A stretch of 64,000 nucleotides of DNA from Bacillus sp. ISL-41 (GCF_018613235.1 NZ_JAGGQP010000030.1:1-64000), one strand, 5' to 3'. Positions 50,123 to 57,930 are shown, counted from the first letter of the stretch. Notes: generated by a model not told the origin, from the sequence alone. Translations and numbers: made by a program.

Positions 50123-51895
50123 ATGCGTAAAAAAAGAATGGTGGCGTGGATCTCCATTTGTATAGCTGCCTTTGGTCTGCTGCTGTTAAGGCTGGCCCAG
50201 CTGCAGTTATTTGAAACGGAATCCTTTTCCAGGCATGAAATAAATCTTATAGAGGCAAGCGTCAAGCAAAGGTCGCAGGAAATGGTGGTAGATAATGGGA
50301 GAGGTAACTTCCTAGACCGCTCAGGAGACCCTCTTTCCTATGAAACTTCATCCGTTCTCGTCCTGTTCCCTTTTTTAAAGAAGATGGACTGGAAAGCAAA
50401 TAAGGTCGCGAGTACTTTAGGCATATCTGAATACTCTTTGCAAAAAGCAGTGGAAAAGTCGAAGGAACCATTTGCTTTTGGCGACCCGGATCCGGTGATT
50501 TTGACAAAGAGTCAGATGGAAATCATTAATGAGCTGGAAATACCGGGAGTATTTGCTGTTGAGCGGAAGTATCCAATGGAAAAAGTGCCGGCTGCCCAGC
50601 TTCTGGGTATCATAGGCGAGAATGAAGCACTTCTGAAATCAAGGTATGGTGAGAAAGATTTCTTCCCAAGAACCTTGATTGGTCTCTCCGGATTGGAAAA
50701 GAGCTTTGACGAGTTCCTTGTTGCCGAAGGGAAATCAAAGCTGGTTTATCATGTTGACGGAGAAGGAGCACCATTATTTGGGATTAATGTGAAATACATA
50801 GATCCCGCAAATCCATTTTATCCAATCAACCTCCAGACATCGATAGACAAAGACCTGCAATTGCTCTTAGAGGATCAAGTTGATCAGCACAACATCAACA
50901 GGGGCGGTGTGGTGCTTCTCGATATTGAAACGAATAGTATACTGGCAATGGTGTCTAGGCCTGCCATAAATCAGGCAAAACCCTTCGATGATGAAGGAAT
51001 AGAAAATATGATGGTCAAGCAGCATATCCCCGGATCCGTCTTTAAAACGGTTGTCGCGGCGGCAGCGATTGAGCAGGGGCTGGATGATCCTGCCAGGAAA
51101 TTTGATTGCAGCAAGACGATCAGCGGTGCTCCAGATTTGAAATATGACTATGGAATGCTCAATTTCACTGATAGCTTTGCAGTAAGCTGCAACAGGGCTT
51201 TTGGAGAACTGGCCAGGGAGCTTCAGGAGCAAGACCCCAATAAGCTCGAAAAATACGCAGAGAAGCTGTCAATTACCGGGGGTGTGGGTTGGCAGGGGGA
51301 TATTTTTCATCTTGAAGATTTCAAACAGCTACAGGACGAGGAAAAGGGAAGGGTCTTTTTATCGGATGAAGCACGGAAGGATAAAAATTTTGCAGGTTTA
51401 TCGGGGATAGGCCAGCATGAAGTAAGGGTGTCTCCCCTTGCTGTTGCGAACATGATGGCTGCGATTGCCAGGGGCGGAGAAAAAGACATGGTCAGGGCTG
51501 TTCTGTCCATTCAGTATCAAAATGGTGCTGAAATGACTGAATTCCCTAGTCAGAAGCTTGAAGGAGACAAAATATCTCCATTCACCGCGATGAAACTGCA
51601 AAAGCTTTTACGGGAGGTTGTCGTGAATGAGAAGGGTACGGGGAGGTGGTTCAGGGACTTGCCATATGCTGTGGCTGGAAAGTCAGGTACGGCCGAAACC
51701 GGGATATACAAAGGTGACAAACAGCTGCACAATAAATGGTTCTCCGGATATTTTCCCTACGAAAACCCAAAGTATGCGCTTGTAACTGTCAACTTAGGTG
51801 TTTTTGAAGATGAGGGCGGGGTGAATCCCCTTTTTGCAGATATAGTAAAAGAGGTTTATGCATTTAACCATGCTGATGGTCCTGAAAACAATTGA
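50123..51895 (+). CDS. pbpI: Penicillin-binding protein PbpI (PBP4b, class B transpeptidase)
   Basis: A 590-residue class B PBP. One membrane anchor (MVAWISICIAAFGLLLLRLAQLQLF) is followed by a dimerisation domain and the transpeptidase domain: SxxK as GSVFK at about residue 308, SxN as SCN near 356, and K-S-G-T near 515. It makes D,D-crosslinks in peptidoglycan. I chose ATG 50123; its ribosome binding site lies in the greA terminator stem, and the longer frame to 50078 crosses that hairpin. Position matches B. subtilis yrrR. Confidence 0.92.
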   Translation: MRKKRMVAWISICIAAFGLLLLRLAQLQLFETESFSRHEINLIEASVKQRSQEMVVDNGRGNFLDRSGDPLSYETSSVLVLFPFLKKMDWKANKVASTLGISEYSLQKAVEKSKEPFAFGDPDPVILTKSQMEIINELEIPGVFAVERKYPMEKVPAAQLLGIIGENEALLKSRYGEKDFFPRTLIGLSGLEKSFDEFLVAEGKSKLVYHVDGEGAPLFGINVKYIDPANPFYPINLQTSIDKDLQLLLEDQVDQHNINRGGVVLLDIETNSILAMVSRPAINQAKPFDDEGIENMMVKQHIPGSVFKTVVAAAAIEQGLDDPARKFDCSKTISGAPDLKYDYGMLNFTDSFAVSCNRAFGELARELQEQDPNKLEKYAEKLSITGGVGWQGDIFHLEDFKQLQDEEKGRVFLSDEARKDKNFAGLSGIGQHEVRVSPLAVANMMAAIARGGEKDMVRAVLSIQYQNGAEMTEFPSQKLEGDKISPFTAMKLQKLLREVVVNEKGTGRWFRDLPYAVAGKSGTAETGIYKGDKQLHNKWFSGYFPYENPKYALVTVNLGVFEDEGGVNPLFADIVKEVYAFNHADGPENN

Positions 51896-51980
51896 GCCAT
51901 CATTAGATGAATATAAAATCCTTCAAGTTTGCCCCCAGTCATGGTAGAATGTTGACAACCTTATAAGGGAGGGAAAGATC

Positions 51981-52673
51981 TTGAAGCACGATGATTATGA
52001 TAACCTAAATGAGGGGACACGTTCACGAATAAGGGCTAAGCGCAGAAAAACGAACCTTATTTTAAATAGCTTGATTGTTGTCGTCGTTTTGTTGATTGGA
52101 ATTGTCTCATTTAACATTTTCTTCAGCAATGATGAAGGGGCAGCCGACCAAAACGGTGTAGCGGCTGAGAAGAATCAGGACGCAGCCTCTCCGGATAAAA
52201 AAGAGGACAGCAAGGGTGCTGGCAAAAAAGACGATAGCCAGGAATCCGATAAAAAGGAAGCAGATGAATCAGAGTCAGAAGAGGCTGCTGATGAGTCTGA
52301 AGAACAGGAAGAATTGTCCGATCCAATCGTGACAGAAGGCGGCAGTGATGCCAACGTGAAACAAACGATCGAGAATCCTGAATGGAAACCGGTTGGTACG
52401 ACCCAATCCGGCGAACATAATACTGTATTCGACCAAAATGCAGTGGATTGGCAGGAAATGATTCTGGCCTATTCTTATGCTACAGGAATCGATAAAGATA
52501 ACATGACAGTATGGTTTAATGGAAATGGCGGTGCGCCTAATACAGCGGTTGGAACAATCTCTGAGAAGGGCAGTGACCAGACATTCAGGGTTTGGATTCA
52601 GTGGGTGGACGGCGAAGGCTGGAAACCGGTAAAAGTGGAAGAACTGATTCAAAATGATCAAAAACCATCGTAA
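51981..52673 (+). CDS. yrrS: DUF1510 protein YrrS
   Basis: A 230-residue protein with one membrane anchor (LILNSLIVVVVLLIGIVSFNIFF, about residues 25-47), a long acidic/Lys-rich linker (about 52-110) and a C-terminal DUF1510 domain (NPEWKPVGTTQSGEH...VWIQWVDGEGWKPVKVEEL). Function unknown, but encoded next to pbpI here and in B. subtilis, suggesting a cell-envelope role. The start is TTG 51981 after AAGGGAGGGAAAGATC. Confidence 0.88.
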   Translation: MKHDDYDNLNEGTRSRIRAKRRKTNLILNSLIVVVVLLIGIVSFNIFFSNDEGAADQNGVAAEKNQDAASPDKKEDSKGAGKKDDSQESDKKEADESESEEAADESEEQEELSDPIVTEGGSDANVKQTIENPEWKPVGTTQSGEHNTVFDQNAVDWQEMILAYSYATGIDKDNMTVWFNGNGGAPNTAVGTISEKGSDQTFRVWIQWVDGEGWKPVKVEELIQNDQKPS

Positions 52674-52676
52674 AGT

Positions 52677-52715
52677 TGGAAGGGGGATGAAGCAGCGTCC
52701 CCCTTTTATTTTTTT
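52677..52715. terminator. Terminator between yrrS and yrzA
   Basis: AAGGGGGA pairs with TCCCCCTT (52680-52705), then a T-rich tract; it lies between convergent genes. Confidence 0.82.
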
Positions 52716-52912
52716 GCCTTGAAGTGAACAACCGCCGAATAGAACAGCCTGCCTTTATCGTCTAGATGCATCTGATGGGACACATGATGGACGGACAGCA
52801 TGATCGCTTTATTGATTTCGATTTGCTTATTGATTTTTTGTTCAAGAGTTTTCAAATCGACCGCTTCAAAAAATTCAACTTTGTCTTCTATTAGTTCAAA
52901 TTGGAAATCCAT
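52706..52912 (-). CDS. yrzA: DUF2536 small protein YrzA
   Basis: A 68-residue protein, MDFQFELIEDKVEFFEAVDL at the start and HHVSHQMHLDDKGRLFYSAVVHFKAKK at the end, matching the DUF2536/YrzA family of Bacillus. Function unknown. I chose the ATG at 52912, which has AAAAGGAGAACGATTCT upstream; the ATG at 52933 has no ribosome binding site. Convergent with yrrS. Confidence 0.8.
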   Translation of the reverse strand: MDFQFELIEDKVEFFEAVDLKTLEQKINKQIEINKAIMLSVHHVSHQMHLDDKGRLFYSAVVHFKAKK

Positions 52913-52989
52913 AGAATCGTTCTCCTTTTGCATTCAACTGTATCTACACAAAATAAAATAGCAAATTCTCTATAAAAATGAAACTAATT

Positions 52990-53018
52990 TTGATAAATTA
53001 AAACGGCAGGCATATTTT
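52990..53018 (+). promoter_or_regulatory. Possible mtaD promoter
   Basis: TTGATA (52990-52995), 17 bp, TATTTT (53013-53018), 55 bp before the mtaD start. Confidence 0.35.
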
Positions 53019-53072
53019 AAGGACAAGCACCAGATTCTAGTAAGTAAGTGTTCTTACATAGGAGAGATCAAT

Positions 53073-54368
53073 ATGACAAGAAAGATATTTTATAATGGAA
53101 CGATTGTTACGAGTAACACAGATCATGAAGTGATCGAGAATGGGGCTATTGGCATTGAAGGGGAGAAAATTATCTATGTGGGCATCACGCCTGATGATTT
53201 AACCTCTTATGTGGAAAAAGTAGATTTAAAAGGGAACATCCTGCTCCCCGGCCTGGTCAATACCCATGGACACACCCCGATGTCACTGCTGAGAGGCTAT
53301 GGTGATGATTTGCCTTTGCAGACATGGCTGGAAGACAAAATTTGGCCGCTTGAAGCTAAATATACACAAGAGCATGCAAGATGGGGTGCAAAGCTTTCTA
53401 TCCTTGAAATGATCCGAACGGGTACAACTACTTTTGTTGATATGTATGACAATATGGATGAAATCGCAATGGCTGTTGACGAAGCTGGCATCCGTGGAGT
53501 ACTGACCCGGGGTGTGATAGGCTTTGGTTCGGAGGAAGTTCGACAGAGCAAGCTTAAGGAAGCGGCAGATTTTGCGAGGAGCTGGAATAACGGCGCTAAT
53601 GGAAGGATTACGACAATGCTGTCGCCTCATTCTCCGTATACCTGCTCACCAGAGTATATCTCCCAGATCATTGATAAATCAGCTGAGCTGAATGTTCCGC
53701 TGCATACTCATATGTCCGAAACGAAATTTGAAGTTGAGAAGAATATTGAGGAATACGGCGCTACACCGGTACGCCACCTGGAAAAGCTAGGATTCTTTGA
53801 CCGGCCTTCACTTGTCGCCCATGCGGTGCATGTGAATGACGAAGATATTCAAATCCTCGCGGAAAAAGATGTGAAAGTATCTCATAATGTCATTAGTAAC
53901 CTCAAATTGGGGAGCGGCATTGCCCCGGTTGGCAAAATGCTGGCAAAGGGAGTGACCGTCAGCCTTGGGACAGACAGTGCAGCTTCCAACAATAATCTCG
54001 ACTTATTTGAAGAGCTGAAAGCTGCGGCGACGATCCATAAAGGATTCGCCCAGGATGCGACAATCATTACCGCTCAGGAAGCTTTGAGGATGGCTACGAT
54101 CCATGGAGCAGAATCCCTCTGGCTGGATGATCGGATTGGATCTCTTGAAGCAGGCAAAGACGCAGATTTTATTGTCGTAAATTCCAATCAGTCTTTCTTT
54201 TATCCTAAGCATAATCCAGTTTCCCACCTTGTTTATTCTGGGTCTGGACGTGATGTGAAGGATGTCTATGTACAGGGAAAACAAATTCTTGCCAGCGGAC
54301 AGTTTACAACGATAGATGAAGAAAGAGTGCTTTATGAGGGAAATCGAATGTCGAAACTCCTGTCGTAA
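53073..54368 (+). CDS. mtaD: 5-methylthioadenosine/S-adenosylhomocysteine deaminase MtaD (amidohydrolase)
   Basis: A 431-residue metal-dependent amidohydrolase. Metal ligands are visible: HGH in LVNTHGHTPM (about residues 66-68), His in LHTHMSETKFE (near 211), HAVHVNDEDI and the catalytic Asp in LGTDSAASNN. These motifs are those of the MTA/SAH deaminase group. It would deaminate MTA or SAH to the inosyl forms. ATG 53073 follows ATAGGAGAGATCAAT. It is followed by mtnN, so both act on SAM by-products. Other amidohydrolase substrates cannot be excluded. Confidence 0.85.
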   Translation: MTRKIFYNGTIVTSNTDHEVIENGAIGIEGEKIIYVGITPDDLTSYVEKVDLKGNILLPGLVNTHGHTPMSLLRGYGDDLPLQTWLEDKIWPLEAKYTQEHARWGAKLSILEMIRTGTTTFVDMYDNMDEIAMAVDEAGIRGVLTRGVIGFGSEEVRQSKLKEAADFARSWNNGANGRITTMLSPHSPYTCSPEYISQIIDKSAELNVPLHTHMSETKFEVEKNIEEYGATPVRHLEKLGFFDRPSLVAHAVHVNDEDIQILAEKDVKVSHNVISNLKLGSGIAPVGKMLAKGVTVSLGTDSAASNNNLDLFEELKAAATIHKGFAQDATIITAQEALRMATIHGAESLWLDDRIGSLEAGKDADFIVVNSNQSFFYPKHNPVSHLVYSGSGRDVKDVYVQGKQILASGQFTTIDEERVLYEGNRMSKLLS

Positions 54369-54484
54369 AATTTTTCATTCTAGTAAATGGGCATAGGGGA
54401 TCGGAAGAAAATCAGTCGCCTGAAGCCAGGAGAGAATAAACCGGAAGTTAGATTAGAACTTATTATAAATTGGAGGACACAATG

Positions 54485-55189
54485 ATGAGCAGAATCGGTA
54501 TTATTGGTGCAATGGATGAAGAAATACAGCATATCCTCGACGCTATGAAGGATTATGATGAAAAAAAGAAAGCAGGCATTACTTTCTATGTCGGCACCTT
54601 CCATGGGTATGACGTTGTGCTATGTAAATCTGGGGTAGGAAAAGTGAATGCGAGTGTATGTACTCAAATCCTGATTGATGAATTCTCTGCATCACAGATT
54701 GTTTTTACAGGCGTAGCGGGTGCTGTGAACCCTGACCTGAGAATTGGAGATATCGTCATCTCCACTGATTGTTTGCAGCATGATATGGATGTTCGTGCAC
54801 TGGGTTTCAAACTAGGGGAAATCCCTTATACGGATGTCTCTGTATTTAAAGCCGACGAGCGATTGGTGGATTTGGCGATTTCAGCAAGCAAAGAAATTGT
54901 TGAGGATAAGAAAATTATCAGCGGCAGGATTCTATCAGGTGATCAGTTCATCGCCGACCGAGATAAAGTAAAGTTTCTATATGAGGAACTTAATGGGTAT
55001 TGTACAGAAATGGAAGGGGCAGCAGTAGGACAAGTATGCAGCATGAACAGCATCCCATTCGTGATCATCCGGTCGATGTCTGACCAGGCAGATGGCTCAG
55101 CAGACGTTAACTTCCTGGAATTTACGAAACTCGCTTCAAAAAATTCTTTCGAGATCGTCAATGAGATGGTCAAGAACTGGAAGATATAA
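54485..55189 (+). CDS. mtnN: 5'-methylthioadenosine/S-adenosylhomocysteine nucleosidase MtnN (Pfs)
   Basis: A 234-residue nucleosidase that splits MTA and SAH into adenine and the thioribose sugar. Motifs: IGIIGAMDEEIQHIL at the start, VLCKSGVGKVNASVCTQILID, VFTGVAGAVNPDLRIGDIV, EMEGAAVGQVC near 172, and the catalytic Asp in IIRSMSDQADG near 194. ATG 54485 lies 8 bases after GGAGG; ATG 54482 next to it is equally possible. Followed by a terminator. Confidence 0.95.
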   Translation: MSRIGIIGAMDEEIQHILDAMKDYDEKKKAGITFYVGTFHGYDVVLCKSGVGKVNASVCTQILIDEFSASQIVFTGVAGAVNPDLRIGDIVISTDCLQHDMDVRALGFKLGEIPYTDVSVFKADERLVDLAISASKEIVEDKKIISGRILSGDQFIADRDKVKFLYEELNGYCTEMEGAAVGQVCSMNSIPFVIIRSMSDQADGSADVNFLEFTKLASKNSFEIVNEMVKNWKI

Positions 55190-55214
55190 TTCATGTGAAA
55201 AGCGAAGCTTTTTT

Positions 55215-55246
55215 AGCGTGGAATTTATTCCACGCTATTTATTTTT
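55215..55246 (+). terminator. Terminator after mtnN
   Basis: AGCGTGGAA (55215-55223) pairs with TTCCACGCT (55228-55236), then ATTTATTTTTG. Confidence 0.85.
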
Positions 55247-55299
55247 GTTGGGATATAAGGTTAAGAGTAGTAACTGGTCTGGAGGAAGAAACAGTAGAT

Positions 55300-55475
55300 T
55301 AGGCGCAGGTTCGGACAAAAACACAGCTGGAGCAGCCAGACTTGTCCGAAGTAGTCCCAGGTTCAGACAAAATCACATACCTACCCGCTAGTTTTGTCCT
55401 AAGTAGCCACAAGCTCGAACAAAATCACAGGGAATCAGCTAGTTTTGTCTGAAGCAGCAGCTCTGGTACATCTGA
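55300..55475. repeat. Three to four tandem palindromic units, period 52 bp (locus 4)
   Basis: CAGGTTCGG starts at 55306, CAGGTTCAG at 55358 and CAAGCTCGA at 55410, exactly 52 bp apart; a degraded fourth start is near 55458. Each unit has the inverted pair TTCGGACAA / TTGTCCGAA. Linker bases drift strongly. It fills the gap between mtnN and yrhC. Confidence 0.8.
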
Positions 55476-55603
55476 AAAGACCTTAATCACCTCACATAAT
55501 ATCTCAACTCCCACCCTTTTTCCAAATATTACATGAATAAAACATGTTTAAAAGATGTTACAGTAGGGTTGTGGTTAAGTCTATTAAAATGCAGGTGATA
55601 TTA

Positions 55604-55858
55604 ATGAAGGCTAAGCAACTCTATGAGAAAATGGTTGATTTTAAACAGTTTGCGACAGTCCTGCTTGCTGTAGGAGTTTTCTTTTATCTTGGTACGATCC
55701 TTCCGTCTGAAACGAAAGTGATGACAGATATATATATTGCTACTGGTGCGTCCATCGTGTTTCTTGCTGGTTCAATCGTATTCTTTTCTTTTGCGAAAAA
55801 ATACCGCAACGAGCTGATTGAGTCAGAAGAAGGCCAGGAATTATTGATGAAGAAATAA
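55604..55858 (+). CDS. yrhC: YrhC-family membrane protein
   Basis: An 84-residue protein with two membrane helices (FATVLLAVGVFFYLGTIL and IYIATGASIVFLAGSIVFFSF) and a short charged C-terminus. It fits the YrhC family found near mtnN in Bacillus. Function unknown. I chose ATG 55604, preceded by GCAGGTGATATTA; the frame to 55544 has no ribosome binding site. Confidence 0.8.
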   Translation: MKAKQLYEKMVDFKQFATVLLAVGVFFYLGTILPSETKVMTDIYIATGASIVFLAGSIVFFSFAKKYRNELIESEEGQELLMKK

Positions 55859-55883
55859 AAACGTCCTTAGGGGCGTTTTTTTT
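55857..55883 (+). terminator. Terminator after yrhC
   Basis: AAAACGTCC pairs with GGGCGTTTT, followed by a run of T. Confidence 0.8.
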
Positions 55884-55999
55884 GTTGGATTTTGACGAAT
55901 ACTTTTTTGGAAAAATCGGCCATAAAAAGGTTTACAAATTAAAGTAAAGTGGATATACTTACCAATGTGGTTAAATAATTCAAAAGGAGGTCGAGTGAA

Positions 56000-56080
56000 A
56001 TGATCATGAATGGATACTGGAATAACGCACAAACTTCATATTGCAATACGCATTCGACCGGATCGGACTGGATTATTTAA
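56000..56080 (+). CDS. Putative 26-residue peptide
   Basis: ATG 56000 is preceded by AAAGGAGGTCGAGTGAA, a near-perfect ribosome binding site. The frame encodes 26 residues rich in Asn, Thr, Ser and Trp and contains a single Cys (QTSYCNTHSTGSDWII). It is followed by two tandem terminators. I recognise no family. The strong translation signal is the main support; a regulatory leader peptide is also possible. Confidence 0.45.
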   Translation: MIMNGYWNNAQTSYCNTHSTGSDWII

Positions 56081-56109
56081 GCTGTTTTTTTGACACTTAT
56101 ACATCCATG

Positions 56110-56183
56110 GCCGCAGGGAGAATCGTGCCCTGTGGCTTTTTTGTGCCCATTTTGCCGCAGGGGAGGAATCCTTGCGGCTTTTT
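56110..56183 (+). terminator. Two tandem, related terminators
   Basis: The first pairs GCCGCAGGG (56110-56118) with CCCTGTGGC (56128-56136), then TTTTTT. The second pairs GCCGCAGG (56154-56161) with CTTGCGGC (56171-56178), then TTTTT. Both stems share GCCGCAGG, suggesting local duplication. Confidence 0.8.
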
Positions 56184-56214
56184 GGGGTGGAAATAAAAAG
56201 GAGGTGAACCGATC

Positions 56215-56352
56215 ATGACCTTAAATATCTTGTTCTTTACAATTACAATTAACAAACGCCAGATGTCTTTAGAAGAAATTCGCCATAACGAAATGGTAGA
56301 AAAAATGGTGGAAGACAATAAAACTCGTCAAACAATGCTGCGCCCGTTTTAA
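56215..56352 (+). CDS. yrzI: YrzI family small protein
   Basis: A 45-residue protein starting at ATG 56215 after AAAAAGGAGGTGAACCGATC. Sequence MTLNILFFTITINKRQMSLE followed by a charged helix and the end MLRPF matches the YrzI family of Bacillus small proteins. Function unknown. It sits in a cluster of micro-ORFs with strong ribosome binding sites. Confidence 0.78.
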   Translation: MTLNILFFTITINKRQMSLEEIRHNEMVEKMVEDNKTRQTMLRPF

Positions 56353-56394
56353 TTCATTTGAATAATCAACTAAAGAAAGGTGGAATGAATAAAA

Positions 56395-56454
56395 ATGATT
56401 TATCTAATTCAAAGAAGACTGGCTAGCTTATGGGTGGAGAAGGACACCACCTAA
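56395..56454 (+). CDS. Putative 19-residue peptide
   Basis: ATG 56395 lies about 11 bases after AAAGGTGG. The frame gives MIYLIQRRLASLWVEKDTT. A shorter overlapping frame from ATG 56385 gives 13 residues but has almost no spacing to the ribosome binding site. No family recognised; weak. Confidence 0.3.
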   Translation: MIYLIQRRLASLWVEKDTT

Positions 56455-56478
56455 CGACGGAGTCGGGAGGTAATCTGT

Positions 56479-56538
56479 ATGTCACTGCACGTATTGCTGT
56501 TAACATTAATATTCAGGAAAAAGAAATCCCATCGTTAA
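56479..56538 (+). CDS. Putative 19-residue peptide resembling the YrzI N-terminus
   Basis: ATG 56479 follows TCGGGAGGTAATCTGT. The frame encodes MSLHVLLLTLIFRKKKSHR. Its first half resembles the YrzI start MTLNILFFTITI (M-[TS]-L-x-[IV]-L), so it may be a shortened relative. Support is the good ribosome binding site and the context. Confidence 0.42.
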   Translation: MSLHVLLLTLIFRKKKSHR

Positions 56539-56626
56539 CAAAATGTTCACAACCTCTTCCTTTTAGCACCGTCATTATATGGTAAATTTGGTGTAAACAC
56601 GGGTGAATGCTGAAGGGGTGATAGGC

Positions 56627-56704
56627 ATGTTCTTGATTGTCATGGGATTGGTAATCTGCGGCGCTGTCGGTCTCGTTGTTGCTGCAGAAGTAAGCGTGGA
56701 ATAG
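56627..56704 (+). CDS. Putative 25-residue single-span membrane peptide
   Basis: ATG 56627 follows TGAAGGGGTGATAGGC. The frame encodes a hydrophobic peptide (MFLIVMGLVICGAVGLVVAA, then EVSVE) long enough for one membrane helix. A terminator follows at once. No family recognised. Confidence 0.5.
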   Translation: MFLIVMGLVICGAVGLVVAAEVSVE

Positions 56705-56708
56705 AGTG

Positions 56709-56750
56709 TTAAAAAGGTATCAACCAATATTGGTTGATGCCTTTTTTTTT
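56709..56750 (+). terminator. Strong terminator after the micro-ORF cluster
   Basis: AAAGGTATCAACC pairs with GGTTGATGCCTTT (about 56712-56743), followed by a T-run. Confidence 0.92.
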
Positions 56751-56754
56751 GTTA

Positions 56755-56948
56755 AAGGCTGTTTTCGTAAAGATTGTTGTTAAAATCCTAAAGCCGATTT
56801 TAACGTGATAAAAAGCCATTTTGCAGTTCGGTATTAAGTGTGCAAGCTCTTTTCTCATTAATAAGCTTTAATTTTGTGAAGAAACATAGGTCATTCAATC
56901 ATACTTTGTAGTCAATAGCTACAAAGTATGAGAAAAGAGCCTTGTAAA
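56755..56948 (-). repeat. TIR-bounded intergenic element, copy C
   Basis: Its reverse complement aligns with 18838-19006: both contain CTGCAAAATGGC, ACGTTAAAATCGG and TTTAGGATTTTAACAACAA. The ends form imperfect terminal inverted repeats (GGCTGTTTTCGTAAAG at the left, the inverse of AAGGCTCTTTTCTC at the right). It also contains a perfect hairpin, ATACTTTGTAG (56901-56911) with CTACAAAGTAT (56919-56929). It lies between two terminators. Confidence 0.72.
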
Positions 56949-56982
56949 AAAGCGAAAACCCGGAGCGTAGGCCCGGGTTTCT
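56946..56982 (-). terminator. Terminator for sigK
   Basis: AAACCCGG (56956-56963) pairs with CCGGGTTT (56973-56980); on the minus strand a T-run follows after a few bases. Confidence 0.75.
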
Positions 56983-56985
56983 GCG

Positions 56986-57708
56986 TTACTTCCCTTTATT
57001 CTTCTTCTTTTCTTTTTCGGCCCGATAAAATTCATGAAACATCTTCATCAATGCCCTCTTCTCGATCCTGGAAACATAGCTTCTTGAGATGCCGAGTTCT
57101 TTCGCAATTTCACGCTGTGTTTTTTCCTTCTTTAAATCAAGGCCAAATCGGCCAACAATGACCTCTTTTTCACGCTCATCGAGGACATCGATATATTCTT
57201 TTACTTTTTCAAGCTCCATATTGAGCTGGATGGTATCAATGACATCTTCGGATTCTGACTTCAGGACATCGATGAGCGAAATTTCATTTCCTTCTTTGTC
57301 CTGGCCGATGGGATCGTGCAATGATACATCCTTCTTGGTTTTTTTCAATGCTCTTAAATGCATGAGGATTTCATTTTCTATGCATCTGGCAGCATATGTT
57401 GCCAGTTTGGTGCCTTTGCCTTCCGAATAGCTTTCAATAGCCTTGATCAGGCCGATTGTTCCGATAGAAATCAAATCCTCCGAATCCTCGCCGGTGTTTT
57501 CGAATTTTTTCACGATATGTGCGACAAGCCTCAAATTGTGCTCAATCAGCATGTTTCTTGCGTGTGGATCTCCATTAGCCATCAACCTTAAGTACTTTCG
57601 CTCATCAGCTGCAGATAACGGTTGAGGAAATGCATTGTTTTTAACATACGAAACAAGAAGGATCACTTCTTTAACTAAGTACCCGAGTGCTGTTAGTATG
57701 CCCGACAT
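56986..57708 (-). CDS. sigK: RNA polymerase sporulation sigma factor SigK, uninterrupted
   Basis: A 240-residue pro-sigma factor. The first 20 or so residues ([18 protein letters not shown]) are the hydrophobic pro-sequence removed by SpoIVFB. Region 2 follows ([51 protein letters not shown]), then region 4 ([39 protein letters not shown]). The frame is complete, so there is no skin-like insertion of the kind that splits sigK in B. subtilis. ATG 57708 follows GCGGGGGTGGAAAC on the minus strand. It directs late mother-cell gene expression. Confidence 0.95.
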   Translation of the reverse strand: MSGILTALGYLVKEVILLVSYVKNNAFPQPLSAADERKYLRLMANGDPHARNMLIEHNLRLVAHIVKKFENTGEDSEDLISIGTIGLIKAIESYSEGKGTKLATYAARCIENEILMHLRALKKTKKDVSLHDPIGQDKEGNEISLIDVLKSESEDVIDTIQLNMELEKVKEYIDVLDEREKEVIVGRFGLDLKKEKTQREIAKELGISRSYVSRIEKRALMKMFHEFYRAEKEKKKNKGK

Positions 57709-57924
57709 GTTTCCACCCCCGCTTTTTTAGGCTTTCGCCTATAATAAATTCCTATGTCTGAAGGGGGACGATTGTGTCTGTCCGCTTAAATATTTTATTT
57801 GGAAATTTAATCCAGAATAATATTCTGAAGAAGCAAGAGATATTTCTATGAACACCTTGTTTTGTCACTTTTTAGACTAAGAACGTTCACATAAAAGAAA
57901 CAGACATAGACATAGGGGTATAGG

Positions 57925-57930
57925 TATAAT
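57925..57930 (+). promoter_or_regulatory. Possible -10 box for the sulfur-handling operon
   Basis: A perfect TATAAT sits 47 bp before the first gene, but the -35 region (AGACAT) is poor. Imperfect direct repeats AGACATAGACATAG lie just upstream and could be a regulator site. Confidence 0.35.

Noticed and set aside
56755-56948. Remnant of a skin or prophage element next to sigK
   Set aside because: sigK is intact, and the neighbouring block is the same TIR-bounded element found after apt, with no phage genes or att-like duplication visible.
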